Part shown: positions 33,730 through 44,013 of the stretch, piece after piece | Layout: the number at the start of each line of letters is the position of its first letter | How positions within the stretch are numbered: position 1 is the stretch's first letter | Assembly (NCBI GenBank): GCA_037129925.1 | Contig: JBAXTZ010000024.1 | Location: forward strand, 1 to 53,109 | Direction: 5' to 3' | Length of the DNA: 53,109 bases | Origin: JBAXTZ01 sp037129925 | GTDB taxonomy: Bacteria > Bacillota > Negativicutes > JBAXTZ01 | Program-made: the position numbers and the translations under genes | Notes under the pieces: generated by a model | What the model saw: only the letters and a program-made list of their open reading frames with translations | What the model was told of the DNA's origin: nothing | Databases searched by the model: none

Positions 33730-35319
33730 ATGATTCCACGAAAATTAATCGCCACATTGCTGACATTTCTCCTAGTACTTCCATCGGCAGGCGGATTTGC
33801 CGAGAGTTCAGGCGGTTCGGGATCTTCAGTCATCGCAACCGCGATACCGATTCAAACTTACGGAGTATTGCAAACCGCGTTTATTAATCTGACTTTGTCC
33901 CCGGCGTATGTTTTTGTCGAGCCCGAAAACAATGCTTTTGGCGCTGGAACTTATCCGATAGCTATCGGCATGACCGGAGTAATCATGAATCCGGCAGCCG
34001 GCCAGCAAGCCTTTCTACCCGGTGTGGCCACGCCTTGCGTTACACAACCCTTTGGAAAATTTACGCCGGCCAGCGCGACACTGCAACCCTGTGGCAGCTA
34101 TTTTTATCAGGGCATGAATATTCAAAGCGGAACGACTAATATACCTGTAGCCACGCTGGGCTGGAGTTCCAATGCAAACTATGTCCTGCAAACAGCGCTG
34201 TTTCCCTCTTGGAATTCTACAGCGCCTTTGAAATCCAACAACAATCCCGATAATCCGCTCCAGTCGACAACCTTTTATCAGTATGACTCGAATTCGACCA
34301 ATGTCGTAACTACAGCCGGATTGGTAACAATAGCGGGCACGCCAAAAGCTACCAGCGTACCTGCTCCGCCACCAACAACAATCGGGATGGCTAAAGCCGG
34401 CAGTACGAATATCAATATAGTTATTCCCGGCTCTGAACCAACCAATCCCAATTACAATAATTTCACGGTGAATATAAACACACTAGGGCTGGCCACGACC
34501 ACGACCGTGCCGCCAAACGCAACAAGCGGCGATATCTACGATACCGCGGCTACAACAGTAGCTGATACCTTAGCCGTGGTTACTTGTATGCTTTCAGTGG
34601 AGGACCCCTTGTCCTGGCTCGGCATGGCGCTCAGTCTGGCCGGAACAATAGAAGGAATGTGCGTGACCCCGGCGATTGCCAATGCCGGTGACCCGGCATT
34701 TCCAGTGGCCTCTAATCAGATAAACGTGACCGGTTTTGCCAATCTGAGCACGACAGCCGGTCCGGTAACTGCCGCTAACGCCGGAACCGGCGATAGCGCC
34801 TGGACGTTGCAAAAAGGCGACAATGGCGCGCTGCTTTACTATCCGACCAATTTTACCGGCAATCCGGATGAAAACAACGCGCTGCTGCTGTTGAACTTCA
34901 GGATGCAGTACACAAATATGCCTTCGAGTTTGCCATCGGCCGCTGACCAACTGGTAGTTGCCATAATAAATCAGCCGTTGTTTGCAGCAATTAAATGCAG
35001 TTCAGCGGCAAATACATCGCAAAGCGGTTCTGCTGTCCCGCCACCAACTTCATTATCCACGGCTGCAGGACAGGGGCAAACCCCGGCAGTCAAGCGGGCG
35101 CAGGAAGCCGCACGGTTACTCGATGTTTTTCGCAAGATCGCTAAAACAAGTATGACCGATAACGCCAGAATCGAGAAACTTTACGGATTCAAATCAATCG
35201 GTACCGGCAAGAGCGCCAATGACAAGCAACAAGCTATTACGCAGCTAAAAGCTATTCTTGCAAAATACCGTTCAACCATTCCGGAAATTTCCCAACTAAA
35301 TTTGATGAAAGCTAACTGA
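33730..35319 (+). CDS. Large secreted protein of unknown function
   Basis: 529 aa with signal peptide (MIPRKLIATLLTFLLVLPSAGGFA). The body is beta-rich and low in charge, with many Thr, Asn, Pro and Ala; one hydrophobic stretch (SWLGMALSLAGTIEGM) is in the middle. The last 90 residues differ: a predicted helical, Lys/Arg-rich tail (KRAQEAARLLDVFRKIAKTSMTDNARIEKL), perhaps a binding or retention module. Four or more Cys could pair. I do not recognise a family. AAGGAGG precedes the ATG. It is first in an operon with the next secreted protein, 10 bp downstream. Confidence 0.55.
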   Translation: MIPRKLIATLLTFLLVLPSAGGFAESSGGSGSSVIATAIPIQTYGVLQTAFINLTLSPAYVFVEPENNAFGAGTYPIAIGMTGVIMNPAAGQQAFLPGVATPCVTQPFGKFTPASATLQPCGSYFYQGMNIQSGTTNIPVATLGWSSNANYVLQTALFPSWNSTAPLKSNNNPDNPLQSTTFYQYDSNSTNVVTTAGLVTIAGTPKATSVPAPPPTTIGMAKAGSTNINIVIPGSEPTNPNYNNFTVNINTLGLATTTTVPPNATSGDIYDTAATTVADTLAVVTCMLSVEDPLSWLGMALSLAGTIEGMCVTPAIANAGDPAFPVASNQINVTGFANLSTTAGPVTAANAGTGDSAWTLQKGDNGALLYYPTNFTGNPDENNALLLLNFRMQYTNMPSSLPSAADQLVVAIINQPLFAAIKCSSAANTSQSGSAVPPPTSLSTAAGQGQTPAVKRAQEAARLLDVFRKIAKTSMTDNARIEKLYGFKSIGTGKSANDKQQAITQLKAILAKYRSTIPEISQLNLMKAN

Positions 35320-35329
35320 GAAGGAGGAA

Positions 35330-36862
35330 GTGATGAAAAAAATCGGTAAATTGCTGATTAGCACACTCTTGTGTATCTGTATAACGGCATTATGTAGCAC
35401 CGTTTTGGCTGCGACCAAAAATACGATGACGATACAATGCGGTAGCGGCGTTAACAGTCTCGCTTTTAACGCGATTAGCGCGGATTATCCCGACGGACAA
35501 AGCTGGGGCGGAATAAATCCAAATCCTCCGACGTTCAGTAAAGACATATTAACCATTGATGTTTATTGTGACCGAAAGGGCAGCACGGATGTTTTGGCCT
35601 GGTTTTGCGATCCGGTTTATGGTGTGACCGACCTCGGTATGACCACCATGAATTTCGCCTTTACCGGAAACCTGCTTATTAACGGAACAGCATATAGCGT
35701 AGTTATCGGGCAAGGTGATGTGTCTTCACATAATGTTTGGAATATGGGCGGTCGCGTCGCCGGGTTTACACAACCATCTGGCGGAACGATCGTCACCCCT
35801 GACGGACGCTATGCGATTGCCGGTTACTCCGGCAATGATAATAACTTTCTGGTTACGCAGTTAAAAAATCCGATTCCGGGCGCGATGACTCAGATGCTGG
35901 CATTTAACCAGGGCTATGGCCGGGCTTCAACTTATGCCGGCGCTCCTCTGCAGTCTGCACCCACGATGAACGTAATCAGCACCATTAATATTATCAATAT
36001 GACTCCCTGGAATATATTCATCGGCAACAGCGGCGACAAAAATGTTTTTTCCACGATCACTAATCCCGCTGCCGACAACTCCGGCTACGTGGCTTCAACG
36101 TTATGGGGGATCAATACTCCGGTTTCCAGCGTGCCAAAATATTCCGGCGCATTTACGAGCGAGAAGATTCCGATTATGCAGCCGTATGGAGGAGATAAAA
36201 CGCTCAATATCAGCAGCCCGTGGCTGACAAATCCGTTTTATACCGACAAAATATCAGTGCCAGCTTCGGCGACATATACCTTCAACAATTGTGAGCTTAC
36301 GGTGCCGCTAACCTTTAACAGCACTAACTCTACAAGCTCCGCTACCTCGCCGCAGCTGAACTTGGTATTTACTACCTCGGCCGGGTTGTTGCAATCCAGT
36401 TCCGGGAATTTCACCCAGATGCAAAATACGCCGGTTGTTTCCAGCGTCATTAACGGTGTGGTCAACGCCTACGCCTCACCGGCGTTTCAGAACCCGGTAG
36501 ATGAATACGGTCAGCTTGACACCAATCTATATCCCACGGGGCTAGGTTACAACAACGTTGTCTTTATGGCGCTACAGGCTGCTGCTAATACCCAATGGCA
36601 GGTGTTAAGCGGAATAACCCCGTTAACCTCTGCGGCCAACGCGTTACCGGGCTGCCTTAATGTCTGCGGGATGGTCTATCCGAAGTTTTCCACCGTTGCC
36701 AAACCCGGAATAGCCGGTACGGTAATGGATCTGGGAGTTATCCTGATGACCGGCGACGGCGCGGAAATAACCGTGTTGTTCGTAGCAGTGCCGGAAGCTG
36801 CCGTTGGCGGCGACAGCGCATTGACGCTTAGTTCAAAGGTCAAAACGCACCGGGTAAAATAA
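35330..36862 (+). CDS. Large secreted protein of unknown function, second in operon
   Basis: 510 aa with signal peptide (KKIGKLLISTLLCICITALCSTVLA). The N-terminal half (about 30-215) is Gly/Asn-rich and beta-predicted. A central stretch, INIINMTPWNIFIGNSGDKN, is reminiscent of the NNSG-type first strand of thaumatin-like proteins, followed by a long Ser/Thr-rich region. No enzyme motif was found. An AAGGAGGAAG site lies before the ATG, 10 bp after the upstream stop. It is probably produced together with that protein for the cell surface or medium. Confidence 0.55.
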   Translation: MMKKIGKLLISTLLCICITALCSTVLAATKNTMTIQCGSGVNSLAFNAISADYPDGQSWGGINPNPPTFSKDILTIDVYCDRKGSTDVLAWFCDPVYGVTDLGMTTMNFAFTGNLLINGTAYSVVIGQGDVSSHNVWNMGGRVAGFTQPSGGTIVTPDGRYAIAGYSGNDNNFLVTQLKNPIPGAMTQMLAFNQGYGRASTYAGAPLQSAPTMNVISTINIINMTPWNIFIGNSGDKNVFSTITNPAADNSGYVASTLWGINTPVSSVPKYSGAFTSEKIPIMQPYGGDKTLNISSPWLTNPFYTDKISVPASATYTFNNCELTVPLTFNSTNSTSSATSPQLNLVFTTSAGLLQSSSGNFTQMQNTPVVSSVINGVVNAYASPAFQNPVDEYGQLDTNLYPTGLGYNNVVFMALQAAANTQWQVLSGITPLTSAANALPGCLNVCGMVYPKFSTVAKPGIAGTVMDLGVILMTGDGAEITVLFVAVPEAAVGGDSALTLSSKVKTHRVK

Positions 36863-36870
36863 AATTGCAT

Positions 36871-36921
36871 AAAAAAAACCGGCTCGCCACAGATTGGTTG
36901 TGTGGCGGGCCGGTTTTTTTT
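36871..36921 (+). terminator. Strong terminator of the secreted-protein operon
   Basis: AAAAAACCGGC-TCGCCACA pairs with TGTGGCG-GGCCGGTTTTTT over almost 20 bp, around a 9-base loop. Confidence 0.9.
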
Positions 36922-37021
36922 GGCAAAAGCGGAGTTATCGGTAAAATAAATATTGTTTCAGAGAATTTTCAGAATCCCCCGCTATAATGACGGTAGAGAA
37001 TATCAAAGAAGGAGCCTAGCC

Positions 37022-37639
37022 ATGAAAAATACGAATTTCTCTAAAATCATCGTCGCGTTGACACTGATTTTTGTACTGGCATTTTCCGTGTGCAGCGCCG
37101 CCGCTTTGACGCCGGCGCATATCGGAATTTCAAGCAAAAATAACTTAAAGTCACCAGCGTTTGGCGCGACCATATACTTATGTAACAGCACCAATCATCC
37201 GCAACAGTTTTGCGGTACAGATCAGTATGGGAACTATGATAGGAGCCATCCTTTTACATTGGCTCCTGGAACTAGTTGTTATCTGGAAAATCTGCAATGG
37301 TGTCCTCCAGACACCAAGAAGGGACCAATTGTAGACGGGCGGTTTACCATCGGTTCATTTAATGGTGATTCGATAACCGTTTATGCGGATAGTCCAATCT
37401 GGTATATCGGTGAGAAGAATGGAAGCTTAGTTTTTTCCACGCCGATGGATACTAACAAATGCAAAAGCAATTTCTACGTGGCAGCGTTTTCCTCGGCTGA
37501 CTTTGACGGGGGTTGGACCAATATCGGCGGTTTTGTGCAATGTTTAGCTGTCATATCGCTGTGGAAATGGGTACAACCTGCAGACCTTGGCGTATCATCA
37601 AAATATCCGATTCATTGGTTCATGAGTGTCTTCCAGTGA
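37022..37639 (+). CDS. Small secreted Cys-rich protein of unknown function
   Basis: 205 aa with signal peptide (KNTNFSKIIVALTLIFVLAFSVCSAAA). The mature part has several Cys in LCNSTNHPQQFCGTD, GTSCYLENLQWCPP, NKCKSNF and FVQCLAV, suggesting disulphides, with a beta-rich pattern. No family was recognised. The start is the ATG at 37022, after AGGAG; the frame extends 23 codons upstream without support. Its 3' end overlaps the convergent C45 hydrolase gene by 20 bp. Confidence 0.6.
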   Translation: MKNTNFSKIIVALTLIFVLAFSVCSAAALTPAHIGISSKNNLKSPAFGATIYLCNSTNHPQQFCGTDQYGNYDRSHPFTLAPGTSCYLENLQWCPPDTKKGPIVDGRFTIGSFNGDSITVYADSPIWYIGEKNGSLVFSTPMDTNKCKSNFYVAAFSSADFDGGWTNIGGFVQCLAVISLWKWVQPADLGVSSKYPIHWFMSVFQ

Positions 37640-38894
37640 GCTGGAAAAAATCATTCAAGTCAATGACCTGCCAGTTATTTATGGTCGGATATCTGAACCA
37701 CAGCTTCATGCTCTCCGGCTGGGTTACGACTTGCCAGACCGTGACCTCATCATCCTTCGGGTTCTTTTCGATGACGGATACGCCTTTGCCGATGGTGCCA
37801 TCATTATTGAAGAATGGCACGTTGAGGATTGACATCATGTACCGGGGGGTTACTCTTTGCGCTGGCGCGCTGGTGACCATTTTTAGCAGGGTGCTTTCGC
37901 GATGCGTAGAATACCAGCCAGCCGGGCTGGGCAAGGATAGCAGACCCCAAGCCGGATCGTCAAAATGATTGGCGGCAGCGACAGCGGTATCGTTTGCGGC
38001 TTCACGTTTACGCGAATCCCAGCAGGATAGTTCACAAAAACTCGCCGTGGTCTTGTCTGCAACCATTAGAATGGCCGAATAGCCAAAGCGCGTGCTGTTG
38101 GCAATAGTGTAAAGTTCTTGGGCATCGTCGGCATCGAACAGCAGATTAATTAGTTGCGAGCCGGGATTGGTGCGGGCGCTGAACATTATCAGCCCGGCGG
38201 AATCTGCGGCGTTGTTGACTTCGGTATATAGTCCCTTGTTGTTCATGGCATCAACGAAATAGATGCTTCCGGTCAAACCCAGTCCGGCAACCGAGTTGGA
38301 ACCGTCAGTGGGGTTAAAAACTACAATGGTGCCGAAGTCTTTTAACAACGAGCGGAACAAGCTGGGAAAGTCGAAATTGCGCGCTGTTACGACTGCGCCG
38401 TCGGGCGTGTATTTTCCCCAGGCGGCGACCGAGGTGCAAGCCGCGGTGTTGCCGCCGAACTTTTTGCGTGCCAGTATCTGCACCATTACCAAATCACTGG
38501 CCAGCACGGTTTTTTCTATGGTCAGGCCGCTCGCGGCGGCCATGCCGCGGATGAGTTCTTTTTGGCGCATGGGCATCGTCTTGAACGAGGTAGCCGCAAA
38601 GTTATCCAGTTCTTCCTGGGTAAACATACCGCTCTTGATAAAGGCGCGATCGATGGCCAGGTCATACAATCTGGCGATGTCCTTACCAAGCAGAGTGCCG
38701 TATTGCCGTCCCATTTCGTTGAACGTCCCGGATAGCACCAGCAGCCGCACACCATTCATGTCGTAGAGTGTGCCGGGGCCTGACCGGGCGACCGCTGTCG
38801 GTGCGGCGTCGGCACAGTACGCGGTTGGCATCGAGAATAGCAGGCCGATACAGAGCAGACAGCAAATGATTGAAGACGAAAGTATTGTTTTCAT
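37620..38894 (-). CDS. Secreted C45-type Ntn-hydrolase (acyltransferase-like)
   Basis: 424 aa with signal peptide (ILSSSIICCLLCIGLLFSMPTAYCA). It belongs to the autoproteolytic C45/phospholipase-B-like group: the opening LLVLSGTFNEMGRQYGTLLGKDI, then NTAACTSVAAWGKYTPDGAVVTARNFDF, with Cys153 as the expected N-terminal nucleophile after self-cleavage. Asn, Arg and Asp of ARNFDF fit the substrate loop. Likely cuts amide or acyl bonds outside the membrane; the substrate is unknown. A GGAGAAAG site precedes the ATG. It is probably co-transcribed with the PLD-like gene upstream (78 bp gap). Another Ntn-hydrolase lies at 51523. Confidence 0.8.
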   Translation of the reverse strand: MKTILSSSIICCLLCIGLLFSMPTAYCADAAPTAVARSGPGTLYDMNGVRLLVLSGTFNEMGRQYGTLLGKDIARLYDLAIDRAFIKSGMFTQEELDNFAATSFKTMPMRQKELIRGMAAASGLTIEKTVLASDLVMVQILARKKFGGNTAACTSVAAWGKYTPDGAVVTARNFDFPSLFRSLLKDFGTIVVFNPTDGSNSVAGLGLTGSIYFVDAMNNKGLYTEVNNAADSAGLIMFSARTNPGSQLINLLFDADDAQELYTIANSTRFGYSAILMVADKTTASFCELSCWDSRKREAANDTAVAAANHFDDPAWGLLSLPSPAGWYSTHRESTLLKMVTSAPAQRVTPRYMMSILNVPFFNNDGTIGKGVSVIEKNPKDDEVTVWQVVTQPESMKLWFRYPTINNWQVIDLNDFFQLTGRHS

Positions 38895-38972
38895 GGTATA
38901 CTTTCTCCTTGTTTGATTTTTGGCAGATATCCTGCCTTTGTTTGAATTAGTATTGACCGCCTGACACCGGCG

Positions 38973-40613
38973 CTAGTCGGGTACCTGCAACGGATACACA
39001 AAAGCGGCAATTCCTGACGCTGTCAGCATATTGACAAATTTAGTATCGATATTGCTGTCAAAATAACTGTTTCCGTTGTTGCCGTTCTGGGTCGAGGCGT
39101 AAGCCTGCCCTAGGGTCAAATACTGAATCTGGGTCTTATAAAACGCAAATAGCGGATCACTGGCAGTGCTCGCCTGGATCACTGTTCCCGACTGCCATTT
39201 TTTGCCGCTGCCGACACAGGGTTGATCAAGGTTGGAAGAAGCTACATACAGCTTGTAATCGCTGATCGCGCCACTGGAATTCTGGTAAGTAATCAACGCG
39301 AACTTGTGGTGCATATCCATCGGCGTTGTCGGCTCCGTCAATCCCTGTTCCGCAAAGCCCTGCCAGACTTTTACAACATTAATTCCATAATTGCCGTTAG
39401 TGACGTTGCCGTCATTGGTGTTAAGATAATTATGAGTAGCTGTCGGGGTAGTGAAACCTGGCGGATCCTGAAACTGGTAATAGAGATTTACTGTTAGTTT
39501 TCCGGGGAAATTGGTGCCGCCTTGTGGGGTATGTGCAGGATGGGTCTTGCTGATCGCCTTGCCGTTTTCAAAACCTTTGTTGACAAAGCGGTACAGATTG
39601 TCGATGAATGGGTTTTCCAGGCCGATTTCAAACATTGCAATATCGATGGTGACGGAGTTAGCGTTGTCATATAGTAGTTCGCCAGCATCATACAAAACTT
39701 GATCATACCAGTTGACATTATCCAGATTGGTTATCTCATTGCGGATCGGCGGGTAGAGATTATCAGGAAACGGAGTGTCAAGCCCGCCGTTATCCCAAGT
39801 CGGACCGACAAAACCATTATTACGCCCGGCGTAAAAAGCCACTCGCCGTGCGCCGATTTGCACCGGCTGGCTGGCAGTTAATCCTGTCGAATCCTTTGTC
39901 CCGTCGGTAAAATATTCGCCGGATGTTCCGTTATCACGCACCGCGTGCCAGAGACCGAGGAAATGGTTGTACAACGTCGGTGTCGTTTCCACGAACACCA
40001 GTGAATTATTGGCTTTAGTAGTTAGTTCTACCGTCTGCAGATTTACCGAGCCGTTCTGTGAAAACCAGACCGAGCCGTTAGTTGCAAGCATGTTCTTTCC
40101 ATGGGTTACATAATCGCTACTGCTGATATGAATATTCGTTTTGGGAATTTTGGGAAACTGACTGAAAAGATCGAGCTTGCCACCGGTAGTGTCAACCGAA
40201 TCCGAAGAATACGACACAACATAGGTATTTTTTCCGGCACCAGGAATCTGGTCGATCGCGTTCAATAACTGCCAGGCTATATCGGGTGACTTGCTGTTAT
40301 TGTTAAAGTCGTTTGTGGTATTTTTTGTTGACGGTATATTATACTTCCATTTGGCTACCGATACGCCACCGGCCAGCCAGTAATCCTCCTGGAAATTTAA
40401 ATAGCCTTCGTTGAAATAAAAGCGCGGATATTCGTTACCAAAGCCTGGATAGCGGCTGATATATTCGGTGATAAAGGCAAAAGGTGAATGCTGCGGATCG
40501 TTTTGCGGTATCGCGGGAACACCCTTGCCGGTTATTACCGCAGCCTGCGTGAAACTTGTGGTACAGATAACTAGTAGCGCGATAATGAGGAAAAGGTTGC
40601 TCTTGCCGCTCAT
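38973..40613 (-). CDS. Secreted PLD-superfamily protein with altered HKD motifs
   Basis: 546 aa with signal peptide (NLFLIIALLVICTTSFTQA). The two-lobed PLD layout can be read. The first lobe has HGKNMLAT (His171, Lys173) followed by GSVWFSQNGSVN; the second has HHKFALIT (His435, Lys437) followed by LYVASSNLD. In both, HxK is kept, but the Asp of HxKxxxxD is Thr, as happens in PLD relatives such as DNase II-like enzymes that use only HxK. It may be a phosphodiesterase acting on lipid, nucleic acid or cell-wall polymer. GAGGAGG precedes the ATG. First gene of a two-gene minus-strand operon. Confidence 0.65.
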   Translation of the reverse strand: MSGKSNLFLIIALLVICTTSFTQAAVITGKGVPAIPQNDPQHSPFAFITEYISRYPGFGNEYPRFYFNEGYLNFQEDYWLAGGVSVAKWKYNIPSTKNTTNDFNNNSKSPDIAWQLLNAIDQIPGAGKNTYVVSYSSDSVDTTGGKLDLFSQFPKIPKTNIHISSSDYVTHGKNMLATNGSVWFSQNGSVNLQTVELTTKANNSLVFVETTPTLYNHFLGLWHAVRDNGTSGEYFTDGTKDSTGLTASQPVQIGARRVAFYAGRNNGFVGPTWDNGGLDTPFPDNLYPPIRNEITNLDNVNWYDQVLYDAGELLYDNANSVTIDIAMFEIGLENPFIDNLYRFVNKGFENGKAISKTHPAHTPQGGTNFPGKLTVNLYYQFQDPPGFTTPTATHNYLNTNDGNVTNGNYGINVVKVWQGFAEQGLTEPTTPMDMHHKFALITYQNSSGAISDYKLYVASSNLDQPCVGSGKKWQSGTVIQASTASDPLFAFYKTQIQYLTLGQAYASTQNGNNGNSYFDSNIDTKFVNMLTASGIAAFVYPLQVPD

Positions 40614-40745
40614 AGTAAGTCCTCCTCGATTAGTAATGTTTTACGAAAAAGTTTTTAATAGTTACAGTGTAGAACATTTTTACTTCCAACAATTTCTTCC
40701 TAGCTATATTGTACCATAATGCGGCTACAAACATCTTGCACGTTG

Positions 40746-40779
40746 TTTAAATAATGTTTCACGTGAAACATTATTTAAA
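40746..40779. promoter_or_regulatory. parS: Chromosomal parS (ParB-binding) site in a 34-bp palindrome
   Basis: TGTTTCACGTGAAACA (40755-40770) is a perfect match to the conserved bacterial parS consensus and is fully palindromic. The symmetry continues nine more bases on each side. It lies about 31 kb from dnaA, where origin-proximal parS sites are expected. It nucleates ParB clamps for chromosome segregation. parA and parB themselves are not in the window. Confidence 0.93.
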
Positions 40780-43700
40780 TGAATTGTATAAAGTCGGTGA
40801 CTTCGACAGGTTGAGTCCGGAGCCGCCAGCTTTTAGCGAAATCAAAAATAACTGCTTTTCGCCGCTGTTAAACCGCGTACACATATCCAGCCGCTCGCGT
40901 GCCGGTGTAGCTCCATCGAGATAAAAGTGCTCGATTCCGGCTTCCAGCAATTTATCCTGTATGATCGTGCATTGAGGTAAACTGCGAAAAGATCAACATC
41001 CGGTGTCCGCCGGACAGCGAGTCGTCGATTATTTCCAGTAACTGGTCGAGTTTGCCGCTGCCGCCGTGATACTTGTCGATAAACAAACCGGGATGACAGC
41101 AGAGCTGGCGTAAGCGCGTGAGTAAAGTAATAATTACTATCTGGCTGGAAGCGTAGCCTTTTTGGTCGAGCGCCGCATCCAGCTCTTTGCGTGCCAGAGC
41201 CATGTGCGCTAGATAGATTTTCCGTTGTTCGCCAGTCATTTCGTTGTAGGATAAGCTCACAATTTTGTCTGGCAACTCGCGCAGCACATCGCTTTTCAAC
41301 CGCCGCATGATGAACGGACTGATTTTCTGGCGCAACTCGTCAGCGGCTTTTTGATTGCCGACCATTATCGGTTTTTCTAGCCGAGCGGCAAACTGGGCAT
41401 GACTATACAAATAGCCCGGCATCAGAAAATCAAATATCGACCACAACTCGGTCAGTGTATTCTCCATCGGTGTTCCGGTCAGCGCAAAACAACTGAGCGC
41501 CTGGATGCTCTTGACCGCTTTGGCATTGAGTGTTTTAGGATTCTTAATGTGCTGTGCCTCGTCGATGAAACAATATTTAAAAGTGAAACTTTCATATTTA
41601 TCGACATCCGAACGCAACAGTCCGTAAGTTGTGATTATTACATCATATTCCTTAAATTTGTCAAAAGTGTCTTCGCGTTGCTTGGCGGCGCCATACATTA
41701 CCAGTGTTTTCATGGCAGGCGCAAATTTTTCGATTTCTGCCTGCCAGTTATAGATCAACGAAGCCGGGGCTACTATCAGTGACTGGCGGTGTTTTTTATC
41801 GTCATTGGCTTTTATCAGCAAGATTGCTTGCAGAGTTTTACCAAGGCCCATATCGTCAGCAAGAATACCGCCGAATCCATACTCTGCCAACGCGCTCAGC
41901 CATTTGTAGCCGGTTTCCTGATAGCCGCGCAAGGTCGCTTTGATGCCGCGTGGCAGTTTGCGTTCATAGACTTGCGGTGAACGGATGTCGGTTATCAGCT
42001 TGTCAAAATCGGCGTTGCGTTCCAGCGGAACTCGCTCGGAATTGCGCGTCATGGCATCGAGATACAAAGCCATGCGTTTAGGCAAGGCAATTTTGGCAGA
42101 CTTAACCGATTCCGGCGCGACATGCATGTTGTCGAGCAATTCGCCAAACTCATTTAGCTCCGCGTTGTCTAAATCAACAAAAGCCCCGCTTTTAACCCGA
42201 ACGAACCGTTTCTTGAGCTTCAACGCAACCAGCAGCTCGCGCAACTCGGCAAAGTCGGCATCGCCATAGTCAACGTCCATGCTTAGCAGGTTTCCTTCAA
42301 TACGCACGCCAGCTTTAAGCGGGTGCGGTTGGCGCGGCTTCATGAGTAGCAGTTTTTCGTCGGCAAATACCTCGGCATATTTACCGAGCGCTTCTATCCC
42401 GAATTTTAAGAAGCTGTAAGTATGTGTGTCATCGGTCAGGCGCATGATGTCGCCCTGCCGGACGAAACCTAGTTCTGTCAGCCGCCGCTCTATTTGCTGC
42501 TCACCAACGCTATCGCGGAGAAACTTCTTGCCGTTTTCTGTCGGCACTTGATCCACCGTCGTGAGCGGATTAAGCTTCGTCGTGCCGTAGCGAGCTTCAA
42601 TGCGCGCGTTAATCGAGTTCCGCTCTGCCGTCAGATAGATCGCGGTAAAGAGCGGCAACGATTTGTACTTACCCATAACAAACTGCGACTGGTCAATATC
42701 CGCGATCAGCTTTAATCGCTCCAACGCGCTACCGAATAGCCGACCCAAGTCCGCCTCGGCAACAATTCCGCTATTGCCGCTATAACAAACATTGTCGAGT
42801 TGCTCATACAAACCTATCAGCCGCGGATCGACACGATAGATGTATTTGTTGTAAAAGACATAACCATTTTTGCTGCTGATTACCGACACCCGTTTTCGCT
42901 GGTCGGCGGCAGTTAAGGAAACTCCGCCCGGTACGTTCAGTATTTTTATTCCGACCTTTGGGTTGCCTTCAACAATTTCCGCTGGGCCGTGATATAGGTA
43001 GCCGATTTCGACGGCGAATGTTCGACCGAGTAATATCTGGAACAACAATTCCTGCCAGTACGGTGTGAGCGCTATTTCGCCTTTTTCAAACATCCTATCG
43101 GTAGCGACTGCGCGCAGCCAGTTGAGCAGTGGCAAGCTGCGAGCTGAAAACCGTGTCCGCCGCGAATTGACAATCAAACTTTTGCTGATTTCGTATTCGG
43201 TTTCCCGAGAGCTATTCATTACTTCGACAAAACGCGCGAGGTCTTTTATCCGGTGCTGTTTGCCGTTATTAATAAAAAATTTGACGCTGCCATTCTTATT
43301 GTTCGTATATGAAGTGTTCGAGTACTGGAAAATCGGCACGAACTCATGCTCAATATTATCCTGCCAAATATCTTCCGGCGCCGCAACCGGATTGTCATCA
43401 TCAAAAAAGCTTAATTGATTCAACAGCGCTCGCACCGGATAGTCGGTTAGCTGCTTGTGAACCGGTTCTTGCGGTCTTTTGTTTGCTTTTACAGACGGGC
43501 TAACCTTAGCCACTGTCGAAATTTTATTGTTGTCCTGCAACCATTTGCGGATGTCTAACAATACCGCGACAATGTGTTTACAGGCGCCGCGATTATAGCT
43601 GACATATGCCTGACAAGTACAGCTATAATCGGAAATCGCATAGTCCGCACGAAAAACGACTTCCACAACATACACTGATGCGTCAGTTACTTTAGCGGTA

Positions 43701-43840
43701 AAGGTCAATTCATCTTTGGCCGCAGTTAACGATTGTACAGCACGCCGGTTACTATAGTCCACACCCTGCGCACAAGCGTTGAAAGATTGAGCCTCTTCAA
43801 AAATAATATCGTCGCTCAAAACGCCACTATTAGTTTTCAT
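40771..43840 (-). pseudogene. SNF2-family helicase, frameshifted and 3'-truncated
   Basis: The protein opens with a SWIM zinc finger (SCTCQAYVSYNRGACKH), a bacterial SNF2-associated region, then the DEXQ core: LADDMGLGKTLQ (Walker A), FIDEAQHIKN (Walker B), ALTGTPMENTLTELWS. The first frame stops at 40952, after RMLIFSQFTSMHDHTG. A +1 shift restores the expected sequence (IQDKLLEAGIEHFYLDGATPARERLDM, then LISLKAGGSGLNLS), but homology ends there, and a stop at 40771 lies in the parS palindrome. Motif VI (the QATDRAHRIGQ region) is absent, so ATP-driven translocation should be lost. The gene was probably about 1,080 codons long when intact. Confidence 0.8.
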
Positions 43841-44013
43841 ATATAGTCATCTCAATTCAAAAAGTTGCAAGTATTATAACACATTTCGGAGTATGTCACT
43901 CTGATGAGAAGACGGCACGAAGTTATGTCGCTTTGTGGAGTATAATCAGCAAATATTGCGATTTGGTGTTGGTTATGATATTATTAAACAAAAACTGGCA
44001 GTAGGAGTTGGCG

